The translations under genes and the position numbers were made by a program. The notes beneath the pieces are model-generated. The model did no database searches. It was not told the DNA's origin and saw only the letters and a list, made by a program, of their open reading frames with translations. Below, piece after piece: positions 1-11,885 of a stretch of DNA of 64,000 nucleotides. Numbering within the stretch: the first letter of the stretch is position 1; each line of letters begins with the position of its first letter. The stretch covers positions 7,132,524 to 7,196,523 of the forward strand of contig CM048844.1 in the NCBI GenBank assembly GCA_026545765.1. Reading direction: 5' to 3'. This stretch comes from Plantago major. Taxonomy: Eukaryota > Streptophyta > Magnoliopsida > Lamiales > Plantaginaceae.

Positions 1-1130
1 AATTACAAAAATAAGTTTAAATCAATCACATACGATTGATTAAACTTACAGAAAACTAGACCTAGAACAGACAAGAAAAACCTATTCTAGTTCAATGATA
101 CTAGAGTAATTCTCAATCTTTAGAGAACACTCACAAGTAACACCGAAATAAAAGTCTAGTAAAGCAAGACGCCACAAACTAAATATTCTCAAGAGATGTT
201 CTACAAATGCGTCGTCTTGCAAAGGGGCTCCTTCTTGTATATATGATGTTTAGTCGAATCAGAAGAAGAACCGCCAATCTCACTAAAGAAGTAGAACGCA
301 GCTTCCTATTTTTTTTCTTTGCGTTCTGTGCCAGCCAAAGAAGAACACTGATCCTGTTCCTACGTTTTCTTCCAGAAGAAAGTCTTCCTTATTTGGATAT
401 CTCAAGATCTTTATTTCCTTCTTTCTCTCCAAGGTGCCCATGACTTCACAAACTCTTCCTTATTCAAGTTACAAGCGTCTTCTTTGTTTCCAGATTGCAT
501 CTGAATTCTTTCTAGCTCTTCCAGATTGTGTTTGGATTCTTTCTTGAGGTCCAAGCTAACCAATCTTGATCCATTAAGCAATGTTGAAGCCCAACTTGTT
601 ATTTCCTACAAAATATCCATAGAAAAACAACTACAATTGTCAAACCGCAATAAGCGAAGAAAGGCCGAATTAACAAAACAAGTGCAATATAAATTGCACT
701 TTCAGGATCAAGATTCAAGAGTTGGGGGGGGGGGGGGGGGGTTTGGAACACTTTTACCGGTAGAAAGACAAGACATCGGTTTCTACTTGAAGATGCTCGA
801 CAGTGTTAGGACGCTTGTTTATATAATAAAGTAAGTTCTCTTTGAGCTCTTAAACTAGCATTTTTTGTATTTGATTCTTGTAAATAATTGTCTTCTCCAT
901 GCTTCATGATTTCATTTGCCCCAAAATTTCAGCAAATATTAATATTTATCTTGACAAAGAAGGCAGCCATTGAGTTGAATATATAAGAGCATGTGTGTGT
1001 TTTAATTCTGAAATAGTTGTGAAAGAATCTTACATTCGCCTTTGCTGGTATGACCATCCATAGAACTTCTGTCAAGGCAATTCAAGTGACACAGCATTTC
1101 ATCAGTTCATCTATATTGAGAACCAGTACT
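1..1130. other. Noncoding, LTR-like left flank
   Basis: No convincing gene is seen. On the minus strand a TATA-like stretch lies near 235-250, followed by A/T-rich and pyrimidine-rich sequence, which looks like an old LTR in reverse orientation. I could not find both of its ends. A run of 18 G lies at 724-741. A short perfect palindrome (GTGCAAT, ATAA, ATTGCAC) lies at about 682-699. Short open frames here have no recognisable domains. Confidence 0.3.
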
Positions 1131-1964
1131 TGTAAGTGTGACTACTGGGGTGTTTTGATAACATTCACAATATTTGTACTAGTGTTTAAGAACACTGTGG
1201 ATTCAGTGTTCTCGTCACACTAGTTATTAAGTCACACTTCGAGTTATATATTTATTATAGTTTTTAACTTTATTCTAACTCTAATATTGTTCCACAGTTT
1301 TAGTTGGATTCTGTGTGCAGATATTTTAGGATACAGGATCTTATGGAATCTAGGAGATTTGAGCAAATCAAGGAGTGTGTATTCGTGTGTGCCAAGGAAG
1401 GAAGGAGAATCCGACTAGGATTCTACTTACAAGGTTATAACAAGAATCAAGGTAGGACTCTACTGGAGATCTGGAGCGGCTTTCCAGCCTATATATACAT
1501 GAGTCGACATTGAAGATTTTGGACAGGAAGGAAGCTTATTATTCTCTCAAGAATATTTACATAGATTCGTGTATTGTCTAAGGTTTTCCGAGTTGTTTCT
1601 ATCTAGTGTTCTCTATAGGTTAGAGATTGATAGGTAGCTCTTTACATCTACTCGGTTGTTTTGCATCTAGAGATATTCGCAAGAATAAATCTAGACTAAT
1701 TTTGTATTCATTAACATCATTGATTAGTGGATATATTTGCCTTGAGGCTCGGTGGATTATAGAAATATAATCTGCTAGAAACTTATATCTTGTCTTGATT
1801 ATTTTTGCTGTTTATTTAGTGTCAAGTATAAGTTTGTGTTAGGTAACCGAAGAGCAGTGTCTTCAGAACATCAGTTCAAGCTACAGCAGAACAGGTGTTC
1901 TACAAACACTGGACTTCATGGTAGCATTAGTTTAGTGTCAAATCTGGATCCTTAAACTATTCCA
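1131..1964 (+). repeat. Left LTR of the SIRE-type element
   Basis: Begins TGTAAGTGTG and ends ...TATTCCA just before the primer-binding-like sequence TTGGCATCAAGAGC. It matches 10289-11138 over its whole length apart from scattered differences and one 16-bp length difference. A TATA-like stretch (CTATATATACATGAG) lies near 1490. Confidence 0.85.
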
Positions 1965-1994
1965 ATTGGCATCAAGAGCTAGGCACCAAATCAA

Positions 1995-3912
1995 TTGGTG
2001 TTTGGATTTGATAGAGATGGATTTTGCCAACCCCAATGCCAACAGGTTACCTATCTTGGATGGTCCGAACTACCGCTACTGGAGCATACGCATGAGAACG
2101 TATCAAGTCCATCGATATTCGTGCTTGGAGGTGTATCACTGAAGGCTACCGTGTTCCCATGCTGGAGCCAGATAAAGATGGTGATGTCCTTCCCAAACCA
2201 GAATCGACATATACTCCAGGAGAGTTAAATGATGCTACTTTTCATGAAAAAGCTCTTAATAGTATATTTGCTCATGTTAATCATCACATGTTTAAGTTGA
2301 TTCAATCATGCACTTCTGCTAAATCTGCGTGGAAAATTCTTCAAACACATTGTGAGGGTGATGCTAGTGTCAAACTTTCTAGATCTCAATTACTCAGTAG
2401 TAAATTTGAGAATTTAAGAATGACTGATGATGAAAGCATAACTGAGTATTTTGAAAAACTGATGGATATTGCTAATGAGAGTCAAATAACTTGGTGATCC
2501 TTATTCTAACAAGCAAATGGTTTTTAAGGCTCTTAGAACTCTTTCTAAGCGTTATGAGATGAAAAGAATTGCTATTGAAACTGCTAACAATTTGTCAACT
2601 ATGGACTTGCAAACTTTGATGAACATACTTTTAAATTATGAGATCTCAATGACTGATCCACCACCTAGTGTTGATAGGAACAAAAGTGTTGCTCTTCAAA
2701 CAAAAGCTGCTGATGTTTCTGATGATGATTTTGATGAAGAAACTATTGATAATAAGCTTCTTAATGCTATTGTTAAACGTTTCAAGAAAAGCAGTCTTAA
2801 GGACAAATTCAAAGCAGGTTCAAGTAGTAATTCTTCTAAATCTGTTGTTAAACCAGCTTATAAGAAACCATCTGTTGAAGAAGCTAACCAACTAAAGAAA
2901 AAGAAGTGTTTTGCATGTGAAGGCTATGGTCACTTTGCTAATGAATGTGCTAATACCCTTCGTAACAAGGGAGGTGCTTATTGGGTTTGTGTAAGTGAAG
3001 ATAATACAGGTTCTGAAGAAGATGAAGATACTCCACAAGAGGATAACATTCACACTTCAGCCTTACGTTCTTCAGTCTTGCTGGATGAAGATTATGATGC
3101 ATGGTGTGCTGAGAACACTGAAGATGGACATGAAGTTTTCTTTGCAGATTTTCCAGACTCTATGTGTTTTGAGAACACTGATGATGAGATTTTTTATGAG
3201 GACACTAACTTCTTATGCATGAGTAGTAGTATTGATCTTAATGAAGGTACAGTGCGAATCTGACAATGAATCATGCAATGAAGAAACAGTGGAGGAACTG
3301 AAGAGCATCTATGTTGATCTCATTGATGAATGGAAGAAGGCGATCAAGAATGTTAAAGACCTCAAGAAGGAGAACAAGTATCTTAAAGATACAGTCTCAC
3401 GTCTGGAAGCTACTCTTACCCAAAAAGAGGCTGAACTTGAAAAGGTACAATCAAGGTTAGAAAAGCATGAACTTACTTTTGCTAAGATTAATTCCGGTAT
3501 CTCTAAACTTGATGAAATACTCAGTATTGAAAATGAAGGAACTACTGGTCTTGGTTATCATAAGCCTGTTGATGATGTTTTGCCTATATCTAAATCTGAG
3601 TTGGCTTTATCAACTGGACCAATTTTTGTCAAAGCTAAAGAAACTGTTGATAAAACTTTACAAAAACAAAAGAAGGTTTTTATTTGTGAATTTTTTTCTA
3701 AACCAGGACACATCAAGCCTTATTGCTATAAATTTCTTAAGAAAAAGGGTAAACCAACCAACTCTGATGACAGTTTTGTCAAGACATCCGATGATCACAG
3801 TAACAAAGAAAACAGTGAACTCAATGTTGTCCCAACACCAGTTCCAGATACTGAAAAAAGAAAAATCTGCGGAGAATGTCTCAACAACACCTGGAATCAG
3901 AGTCTCAGCTAA
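1995..3912 (+). CDS. gag region of the SIRE-type element (fossil)
   Basis: Encodes copia gag-type sequence in more than one open stretch. The start region reads like the SIRE gag (LPILDGPNYRYW-type motif, also seen in the partial copy at 11169-11567). It is followed by the helical UBN2-like segment, then a CX2CX4HX4C zinc knuckle (CFACEGYGHFANEC) near 2910-2950 that should bind the RNA genome. A coiled-coil, charged segment lies at about 3230-3480, and a second knuckle-like motif near 3690-3730. In the living family this makes the particle shell. Here it is part of a broken element. Confidence 0.8.
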
Positions 3913-3986
3913 GAAAAGGGAAAACAAATTGAAACAGGCTTGGAAAAATCAAGACTAAGATACTTAGCACAGTTGTTTTCACTGCA

Positions 3987-6900
3987 TTGAAATCTAACCC
4001 TGCAGGTGTATGGTACTTTGATAGTGGTTGCTCTCGTCATATGACTGGAGGAAAGTCACATCTTAGTGATTTTGTGAAACTAACTACAGGTACCGTAACA
4101 TATGGCGGTGGGACCAAAGGTAGAATAATTGGCAAAGGGGTCCTGAATCTCCCTGGATTCCTTCCATTGAAAGGAGTTCTCTTGGTAAAAGGGTTGATGG
4201 CTAACCTAATCAGTATTAGCCAATTGTATGATGATAACCTAATGGTACTGTTTAGTAAGAACACTTGTGAGGTGTTAAATCGTTACATTATGACAGGCAC
4301 CAAGTCCAAGGACAATTGCTACGTGGTGAACAATCAAGTCAAATGCAATCAGGCCAAACTGGAAGATGCGGTACTCTGGCATAAAAGGCTTGGACATGTA
4401 AACTACAAAAATCTTGAGAAGCTGATCAAGATTGAAGCAGTCCGAGGACTTCCAAAGCTGAGTAGTCCAGGGAAGATAGTATGTGAAGATTGCCTCAAAG
4501 GGAAACAAACAAAAGCTACTCACAGTCCTGTACTCACCGATGAACAATACGTCGGCACTAGTAAGTGCTTCCAACTACTCCATATGGACCTAATGGGTCC
4601 CGTAGAAGTTGAGAGCTTTGGTGGTAAAAGATATGCTCATGTGATTGTTGATGATTTTTCTCGTTATTCTTGGGTTAAATTTCTTAAAGAAAAATCGGAA
4701 ACCTTTGGTGTGTTCAAAACACTGCATGCTAGTATACTCAATTTGTATGGTTCATCTGTTCTTCGCATTAGATCAGATCATGGAACTGAATTTGAGAATA
4801 AATCCTTTGCTGACTTTTGTGATAAACATGGGATCTTTCATGAGTACTCTGCTCCTAAAACACCTCAGCAAAATGGCATAGTTGAACGTAAGAATAAGAC
4901 TTTGAAAGAAATGGCTAGGGTAATGTTGAACTCTATGAAAGTTTCCAAATGTCTCTGGGCTGAAGCTTTAAATACTGCTTGTTATCTAACCAATAGAGTC
5001 TATCTTAGGCCAGGTACAACCAAAACTCCCTATGAGTTTCTCAAAGACAAGAAGCCCAATGTTGCACATCTTCGTGTGTTTGGGTGCACTTGTTATATCT
5101 TAAATGATAGGGACAAATTGAGTAAATTTGATCCTAAGAGTGAAAAGGGAATTTTTGTTGGCTACTCTGTAAATAGTCATGCGTATAGGATCTATGTCCC
5201 TACACGCAAAACTATTATGGAGTCAGTCAATGTTGTATTTGATGATTGTGTTAGTGATGAAGAAATACAGGTTGAGGAAGAACCATACAGTTTTGTGGAA
5301 ACACCCACTGATGGAGTACCCAGTGTGTCCAACACACCAGAAGTAGCTCGAGTCCCAGTTCCAACTGATGAACAGGTTGACCATGGGTCAGACACATCAG
5401 ATGCTGAGCAAGATGAAGATTCATCTAAATCTCCTTGCATACGTACTGAACGTAGTTCAACAGACAATACAGCCGGTGTTCTGGAAACACCTCCAGGTGA
5501 CAACACAACAGGCGTAGTACTTGAAGATCATCCGACAGGTGACAATGCAAGGCATGATCCTCCGCCACGAATCAGAAAAGATCATCCATCCACACTGGTC
5601 ATTGGTGAGCTCACTGATGGTATGAAAACGCGTGTCAAAGAACGATTGGATTACAAAAAGATGGTAAATCTTCATGTGTGTTTTCAACACACTACGGATC
5701 AGGTGCAAGTTTCTTGTTTTGTGTCTTCCTTTGAACCTAAAAATTTGAATCAGGCGCTTAAGGATACTCATTGGATAAATGCAATGTAGGAAGAACTCTT
5801 ACAATTTACCAAAAACAAAGTCTGGACTCTTGTTCCACGTCCCAATAATGACAATATAATTGGGACTAAATGGATTTTTAAGAATAAAAGCGATGAAAAT
5901 GGTATAATTGTTAGAAATAAGGCACGGTTAGTTACTCAATGATTTACACAGGTTGAACGAGTGGACTTTGATGAGACTTTTGCTCATGTGGCTAGAATTG
6001 AGTCTATTCGCTTACTTCTTGCTATTGCTTGTCATCTTCGTATTACCTTGTATCAAATGGATGTAAAGGCAGCGTTTCTAAATGGATACATTGACAAAGA
6101 GGTCTATGTTGAACAACCCAAAGGGTTTGTTGATCCTTATCATCCTGAGTATGTGTATAAACTTGATAAGGCTTTGTGTGGCTTAAAACAAGCACCTAGA
6201 GCTTGGTATGATAGACTTACAGAATTTTTATTAAAGTTTGGTTTCATTCGTGGTGAAGGTGATCGGACCTTGTTTATACTCAGATCAAAGAAAGATGTAT
6301 GTGTTGCTCAGATTTATGTTGATGACATAGTTTTTGGCTCAACTAACAAGTCTACCCTAGATAAGTTTGTTGAAACTATGACAGGTACATTCGAGATGAG
6401 GATGATTGGCGAACTTTCCTTCTTTTTAGGTTTGCAAGTTAAGCAGAAACCCATTAATCACAGGAAAAGTATGCTAAAAACCTAGTGGAAAGGTTTGGGT
6501 TAACTGCAGCAAAGCCCTACAAGACACCCATGTCCTCAAGTATCAAGATCTCCAAGGATGGTGCAGGCGAGTGTGTTGACCACACCCTGTATCGCTCCAT
6601 GATTGGCAGTCTTCTATACCTTTCCGCCACTCGACCAGACATCATGTACTCAGTATGTGTATGTGCCATGTATCAGGCTGATCCTCGTGCTTCCCATTTA
6701 ATAGCTGTTAAAAGAATACTTAGATATATTTCTGGTACTGCTTCTTTGGGCATTTGGTATTCTAGGGACACTAATGCCAATCTTGCTGGTTATAGTGATT
6801 CAGATTGGGCAGGGGATCTTGATGATAGAAAATCTACAAGTGGTGGATGTTTCTATTCAGGGAATAATCTAGTGTCTTGGTACAGTAAAAAACAAAACTG

Positions 6901-7263
6901 TGTATCTCTTTCAACCGCCGAATCCGAGTACATAGCCGCAGGTAGTTGTGTAACCCAATTAGTATGGTTAAATCACATGTTGCATGATTATGGTTTGGAA
7001 AGTGATACGGTTTGGAAAGTGATACTCTTCTGATGTTCTGTGACAATTTGAGTGCTATTAATATATCCAAAAATTCTGTCCAACATTCTAGAACAAAGCA
7101 CATAGATATAAGACACCATTTTTTGCGTGATTTGGTCGAGTCAAAGCTAATTGATATTCAACATATAGAAATCACAAATCAGTTAGCTGACATCTTTACC
7201 AAACCCCTGGATGCTGAGAGATTTCTTAGTCTTAGGAAATCTCTTGGAATGTGCATAGTCTAA
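3987..7263 (+). CDS. copia pol region: protease, integrase, RT, RNase H (fossil)
   Basis: Domains appear in copia order. Aspartic protease: a WYFDSGCSRHMTG-type motif near 4008-4050 (Asp-Ser-Gly). GAG-pre-integrase: HKRLGHVNY near 4380, then CEDCLKGKQ. Integrase core: HMDLMGP, IVDDFSRY and a DHGTEF/PQQNG.VER set from about 4580 to 4890. Reverse transcriptase: MDVKAAFLNG near 6058, LCGLKQAPRAW near 6175 and YVDDI near 6317. RNase H: TRPD near 6632, the SDSDWAGD motif near 6800, and the end motif ADIFTKPL near 7185. Several frames are used, so this is a decayed pol. It sits between gag and the extra ORF on the same strand. Confidence 0.9.
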
Positions 7264-8324
7264 AAGTCTAAGTGCTTTCGTGTGTCTGCAACACCACCGG
7301 AACACACATGCATTGTTTGTGGTGTTATGTGTTATAATCTTGTTCTAAATCCTTCTTCACTTCTCTTTCTTACAGATACTATAGGTCTTAACCATGTTTG
7401 TGTCTAGTTCTCTCAATTTCTTGACTTTTTGGGCTCTTAACTGTTTTGATACTTGTGCCTCCTTTTGTAAATAAAGTGCTCGTGTGTGTGCAGAACACCT
7501 TGTGATTTGTGGGTTAAAGTCACCTGATTATGAGTTGTTTTTTAACACTCTCTGGACAAATAAAAACTCCGTTTCTTTTTAATTTATGGTTGTTGATGGG
7601 ATACCAGATATAGTCAGTAGTTGTGCTGGGGTGTATGGAGTTCCGGCTGTCTGCATTCGGTATGACTATTTGACTTGAGGTTTTCTCTAAAAAGGTGATG
7701 TGGTAAATTTGGGGTGTTGAAGTTCCGACTGTCTCCATTCAGTGCCTATGTACTCACCCACGTTGCTGAAAAGGCTTGTGGTACGATTGAGATGTTAGGA
7801 GTTTCGGCTGCCTTCATTCAATTAGTTACCCTTGTCAAATAAAAAAAAAGTATATAAACGTGCTTCTAATTTTATTTATCTTGCTGGAGTATAATAAAAA
7901 GTTTCGGTTTGTGTATCTAATGGTCTGTGATTATGTGTTCTGACAACACCATGGTCATGAGTGTGTTCTGCCAACATTTTTCTTTCTCCTTCTTCTTTTG
8001 TGTGGAGGTCTGTGTTTTCAGTTCAGTTTGAGTTTCTCTTTGTCTTTGAGTCGGGGTGTTCTTGACACACCTTGCTTATGACTGCTAGTACTGCTATGTG
8101 TTTCCTTCCTCCTCTTTCTCTCTCTCTGCATGGGGTGCATATGGTTATGGGTGTTACCTTGAGTTTATGATGAGTTAGTTAGTACTGAGACTTAGTTCTG
8201 TTGGTTACTGTACCATTAAAATAGAATTATTCCTTAAATACTAATTTTTATCATTTATTGATTTTGTACTACTCATTATCCTTGATTGCTCAAAGGATTT
8301 ACTATTGTGCCTCTTTAATACTAA
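7264..8324 (+). other. Spacer between pol and the extra ORF of the SIRE-type element
   Basis: About 1.06 kb without a coding signal. It holds three imperfect copies of a roughly 30-bp segment with the core GTTCCGGCTGTCTGCATTC, at about 7631-7663, 7711-7743 and 7790-7822, spaced about 80 bp. Long pyrimidine-rich stretches follow near 7980-8130. No promoter could be assigned. Confidence 0.5.
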
Positions 8325-10016
8325 TTGCCTTTTTTTAGTATGATTGCAGTTAAGAGCTCCCATTACTCCCTTAATCACCGCACACACCTCGAGCCTCCCA
8401 CTCCCAGCTTCTCTTTCCCATGTCTGTCCTTCCCCCTCCTTTTATTTCCTTTTTCTGTTTCTTCTTTCTCTCTTTCACTCTCACAGTCCCTCTCTCTCCC
8501 AATCTCCATTCTCTCATACCCTTTCAAATTCTCTTCACTCTCAATGGCCCCCAAATCCGCTAAGAAATCGGCAAAATGGAAATCCTCCCAACCCCCAAAA
8601 TCCCCCAAGAAACCTAGGGTTTCCACCTCCAGCTCACCAGTGCCAAGCTCACCATCTCCTACTCCCAATCCGTGCCGGGCACTGGTTTTGGCACCAATGG
8701 ATTCCCACTCTCAGGCGGAATCGGACAATGCGGGGACTAAGGTTCCACCAGCAGACCCATCCCCTGTCTCTGATGCTGCATCTCCAGAGCCCATCCCATT
8801 GGTGGTTTTACCGCCATTTTTTAAATCAATGGAGACTCCTGGCTCTGGTGTTTCTGACACACCATCTTCTATGCCAGCCGACTCAGGTGTTGCTGACACA
8901 CCTCCTCCCTCTGTGCTCACTCAGGATGTGCCCACAACACCAGAAGTGGTCACTGTGGATGATGATGATAAGGAAGAATTGGTTTCCAGGCCAGCTAAGG
9001 AAACAGTTCGCAAGGGCAAGTCTTCTATCAACCAACCAGTCTCGTCAAAGGCAACTGAGTGCAAAGGTAACCCCTCTTCAGCTGTATCTCCTAGGGGCTA
9101 TGCTGCTGAATTTGCTTATGACAATGACTTTTACACTAAAGATCTTCAAGACCTGTTTAGTGATTTTGAGAGGAAAAAGGTTTTGGTCGAACGAACTATT
9201 TTTGTGTCGGATTTTCGCTTGCATAGGGTGTATCAGTTTTTAGAGAGCCGACATTTGCTTGAATCTGTTAGTTCTCTTGATGAGTTTGTGCCTAATACTG
9301 TTAAGGAGTTGTACTGTAACTTGCCTCCTGGTTTCGATGATGATGACTCCCCTGAGTTGCATAAGGTTTATGTACGGAAGCGTATATATGAGATAAGCCC
9401 TGCCTTGTTGAATCAGGCTTTGGGTGTGCCTGAGGTGGTTGAGGATGAAACTGAGTTGGATTTGGATATGGTGATCCAAGAGCTCACTGCTGGGAAGGTT
9501 GAAGCATGGCTTCCCAAGAGTGGCCGTCTTACCTCCAAGCTCACCGCCTTGAGCTTTGTTCTGTTTCACCTTGCTGCATCAAATTGGATACCTACCTCCA
9601 ACACCACTTATGTGACTCAAGAGATGGCAGTGCTTCTGTACAAGTTAAAGAAAGGTCTTCCGGTCAATCTGGGTGCACGTATTTTTGCTCATCTTGCAGA
9701 ATTCTCTTATAAATGCACCACTGTATTGCCCTATCCAACTCTCCTTTTCAGGGTAATTACGAGGCAAGGCTTTACTCCAAGGGCTAAGGATGTGTTTGAC
9801 ACAACTGGCGTTATGAAAATTACTCATAGGGCTCACCATTTGGACTTACCATGGTTTGATGTGGCTGGTGGAGAAGCAAGAGATGATGGGATGCTTCCAG
9901 TACCTCGGGCGGTGCTACAGGCTCAAAGGGACCTCATTGCACAACAGATTGCAGGATTGCTACAGGTGCAAGCCAATCTGGATGTTTTGCTTTCCACACA
10001 TCAAGGGGGAGAATAG
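8325..10016 (+). CDS. Extra 3' ORF of the SIRE-type element (putative plant transposon protein domain)
   Basis: One long open frame of up to 563 codons lies downstream of RNase H and upstream of the polypurine tract, the place where SIRE-type elements carry their extra ORF. The first ATG is 8325, but the ATG at 8544 (MAPKSAKKSAKWKSS) looks like the better start, because residues 1-73 are a low-complexity, pyrimidine-encoded stretch. Then comes a Lys/Pro/Ser-rich, disordered N-terminal part with repeated SDTP/ADTP motifs. From about residue 265 a folded domain follows (YDNDFY, ERTIFVSDFRLHR, LPPGF, ALGVPEVV, NWIPTSN, LPYPTLLFRVI). This resembles the plant family called putative plant transposon protein domain. 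I see no signal peptide or clear membrane segment in the folded part, so it does not look like a classical envelope protein. Function is unknown. Confidence 0.65.
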   Translation: MPFFSMIAVKSSHYSLNHRTHLEPPTPSFSFPCLSFPLLLFPFSVSSFSLSLSQSLSLPISILSYPFKFSSLSMAPKSAKKSAKWKSSQPPKSPKKPRVSTSSSPVPSSPSPTPNPCRALVLAPMDSHSQAESDNAGTKVPPADPSPVSDAASPEPIPLVVLPPFFKSMETPGSGVSDTPSSMPADSGVADTPPPSVLTQDVPTTPEVVTVDDDDKEELVSRPAKETVRKGKSSINQPVSSKATECKGNPSSAVSPRGYAAEFAYDNDFYTKDLQDLFSDFERKKVLVERTIFVSDFRLHRVYQFLESRHLLESVSSLDEFVPNTVKELYCNLPPGFDDDDSPELHKVYVRKRIYEISPALLNQALGVPEVVEDETELDLDMVIQELTAGKVEAWLPKSGRLTSKLTALSFVLFHLAASNWIPTSNTTYVTQEMAVLLYKLKKGLPVNLGARIFAHLAEFSYKCTTVLPYPTLLFRVITRQGFTPRAKDVFDTTGVMKITHRAHHLDLPWFDVAGGEARDDGMLPVPRAVLQAQRDLIAQQIAGLLQVQANLDVLLSTHQGGE

Positions 10017-10288
10017 TGGTGTTTTGAAGAATTTGGATTTCTGTTTTCTGTTTCTTTCTTTTTAATTCAGACACTGCTCTATTATTATTTTGGGTCTGTA
10101 ATATTCTGATTTCTAGCTTCTGTGACTTTTTGGATCTTTTGTTGTTTTATGCTAGCATGATCATTATGAATTTGAGGGGGAGCAATTTCTCTTCTGTTTT
10201 TATTGTTTTGTTAGTATATGTTGTGGACATATGTTACAGGTTTAAAGTGATGTGAAGAAAGGCAAAAACTAGGAGGGGGGGGGGGGAA

Positions 10289-11138
10289 TGTAAGTGTGAC
10301 TACTGGAGGTGTTTTGATAACATTCACAGTATTTGTACTAGTGTTTAAGAACACTGTGGATTCAGTGTTCTCGTCACACTAGTTATTAAGTCACACTTTG
10401 AGTTATATATTTATTATAGTTTTTTACCTTTATTCTAACTCTAATATTGTTCCACAGTTTTAGTTGGATTCTGTGTGCAGATATTTTAGGATACAGGATC
10501 TTATGGAATCTAGGAGATTTGAGCAAATCAAGGAGTGTGTATTCGTGTGTGCCAAGGAAGGAAGGAGAATCCGACTAGGATTCTACTTACAAGGTTATAA
10601 CAAGAATCAAGGTAGGACTCTACTGGAGATCTGGAGCGGCTTTCCAGCCTATATATACATGAGTCGACATTGAAGATTTTGGACAGGAAGGAAGCTTATT
10701 ATTCTCTCAAGAATATTTACATAGATTCGTGTATTGTCTAAGGTTTTCCTAGTTGTTTCTATCTAGTGTTCTCTATAGGTTAGAGATTGATAGGTAGATT
10801 GGTAGAGGTAGCTCTTTACATCTACTCGGTTATTTTGCATCTAGAGATATTCGCAAGAATAAATCTAGACTAGTTTTGTATTCATTAACATCATTGATTA
10901 GTGGATATTTTCGCCTTGAGGCTCGGTGGATTTTAGAAATATAATCTGCCAGAAACTTATATCTTGTCTTGATTATTTTCACTGTTTATTTAGTGTCAAG
11001 TATAAGTTTGTGTTAGGTAACCGAAGAGCAGTGTCTTCAGAACATCAGTTCAAGCTACAACAAAACATGTGTTCTACAAACACTGGACTTCCAGGTAGCA
11101 TTAGTTTAGTGTCAAATCTGGATCCTTAAACTATTCCA
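10289..11138 (+). repeat. Right LTR of the SIRE-type element
   Basis: Begins TGTAAGTGTG directly after a purine tract (AGGAGG followed by a long G run, 10271-10288), the usual plus-strand priming site. It ends ...TATTCCA like the left LTR. Instead of flanking host DNA, the primer-binding-like site and gag start follow, so this LTR also serves as the left LTR of a partial second unit. Confidence 0.85.
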
Positions 11139-11530
11139 ATTGGCATCAAGAGCTAGGCACCAAATCAATTGGTGTTTGGATTTGATACTAAAGAGATCGA
11201 TTTTGCTAACCCCAATGCCAACAGGTTACCTATCTTGGATGGTCCGAACTACCGCTACTGGAGCATACGCATGAGAACGTACATCAAGTCCATCGATGTT
11301 TGTGCTTGGAGGTGTATCACTGAAGGCTACCGTGTTCCCATGCTGGAGCCAGATAAAGATGGTGATGTCCTTCCCAAACCAGAATCGACATATACTCCAG
11401 GAGAGTTAAATGATGTTACTTTTCATGAAAAAGCTCCTAATAGTATATTTTCTCATGTTAATCATCACATGTTTAAGTTGATTCAATCATGCACTTCTGC
11501 TAAATCTGCGTGGAAAATTCTTCAAACACA
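11139..11530 (+). mobile_element. Partial second internal region (primer site and gag start)
   Basis: Near-identical to 1965-2350, starting with TTGGCATCAAGAGC and running through the gag start. Similarity stops at about 11530 (CAAACACATT), where unrelated sequence begins. It is a fossil piece of the same family, best explained by a tandem arrangement of two elements sharing one LTR. Confidence 0.85.
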
Positions 11531-11885
11531 TTTATGGAGTCCAATGAGTCAAACCTTAGTGATCTAAATGAGCCCAGATAATCAAGCTCAGGAGCTTCGA
11601 CATAATCTCAAACTCAGCTTCTCAGAATTATCATATTTTTGGTATTTTATTAGTAAACTAGTTACTCGAAAATAACCAGTATAAACTAAATGTAACAGTA
11701 CAACTTTAACAAATCTAGTGAGCAAATGAGCTATAATAAGGCCACTACTAACAAAGTAACAAGCAAAACAATCGGAAATTTGAGCTTCATCATTCCGATT
11801 CAATCTACCGATAAAGCCACATCGAAAACACACGATATCTAACCGATAGAACATAAACAGAAGATATAACAACGAATGAACTTAC

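Larger units (their letters stand above)
1131..11530 (+). mobile_element. SIRE-type Ty1/copia LTR retrotransposon with partial tandem second copy
   Basis: A copia-order fossil: left LTR (1131-1964), a primer-binding-like site just inside it resembling the initiator-Met tRNA complement, gag, protease, integrase, reverse transcriptase, RNase H, a long spacer, an extra ORF, a polypurine tract (10271-10288) and the right LTR (10289-11138). The gag has a CCHC zinc knuckle near 2910-2950. The size, the extra 3' ORF and the gag type point to the SIRE/Maximus lineage. Beyond the right LTR the primer site and the first part of gag occur again, to about 11530, so the locus reads LTR-internal-LTR-partial internal. 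It is broken, with perhaps half a dozen breaks. By eye the LTRs differ at roughly 2-3 percent of positions, which suggests an age near one million years if a typical plant rate applies. Confidence 0.9.

Noticed and set aside
8344-9243. Second long frame of 299 codons overlapping the extra ORF
   Set aside because: It is a shadow of the ORF at 8325-10016 in another frame; its composition is that of translated pyrimidine-rich DNA.
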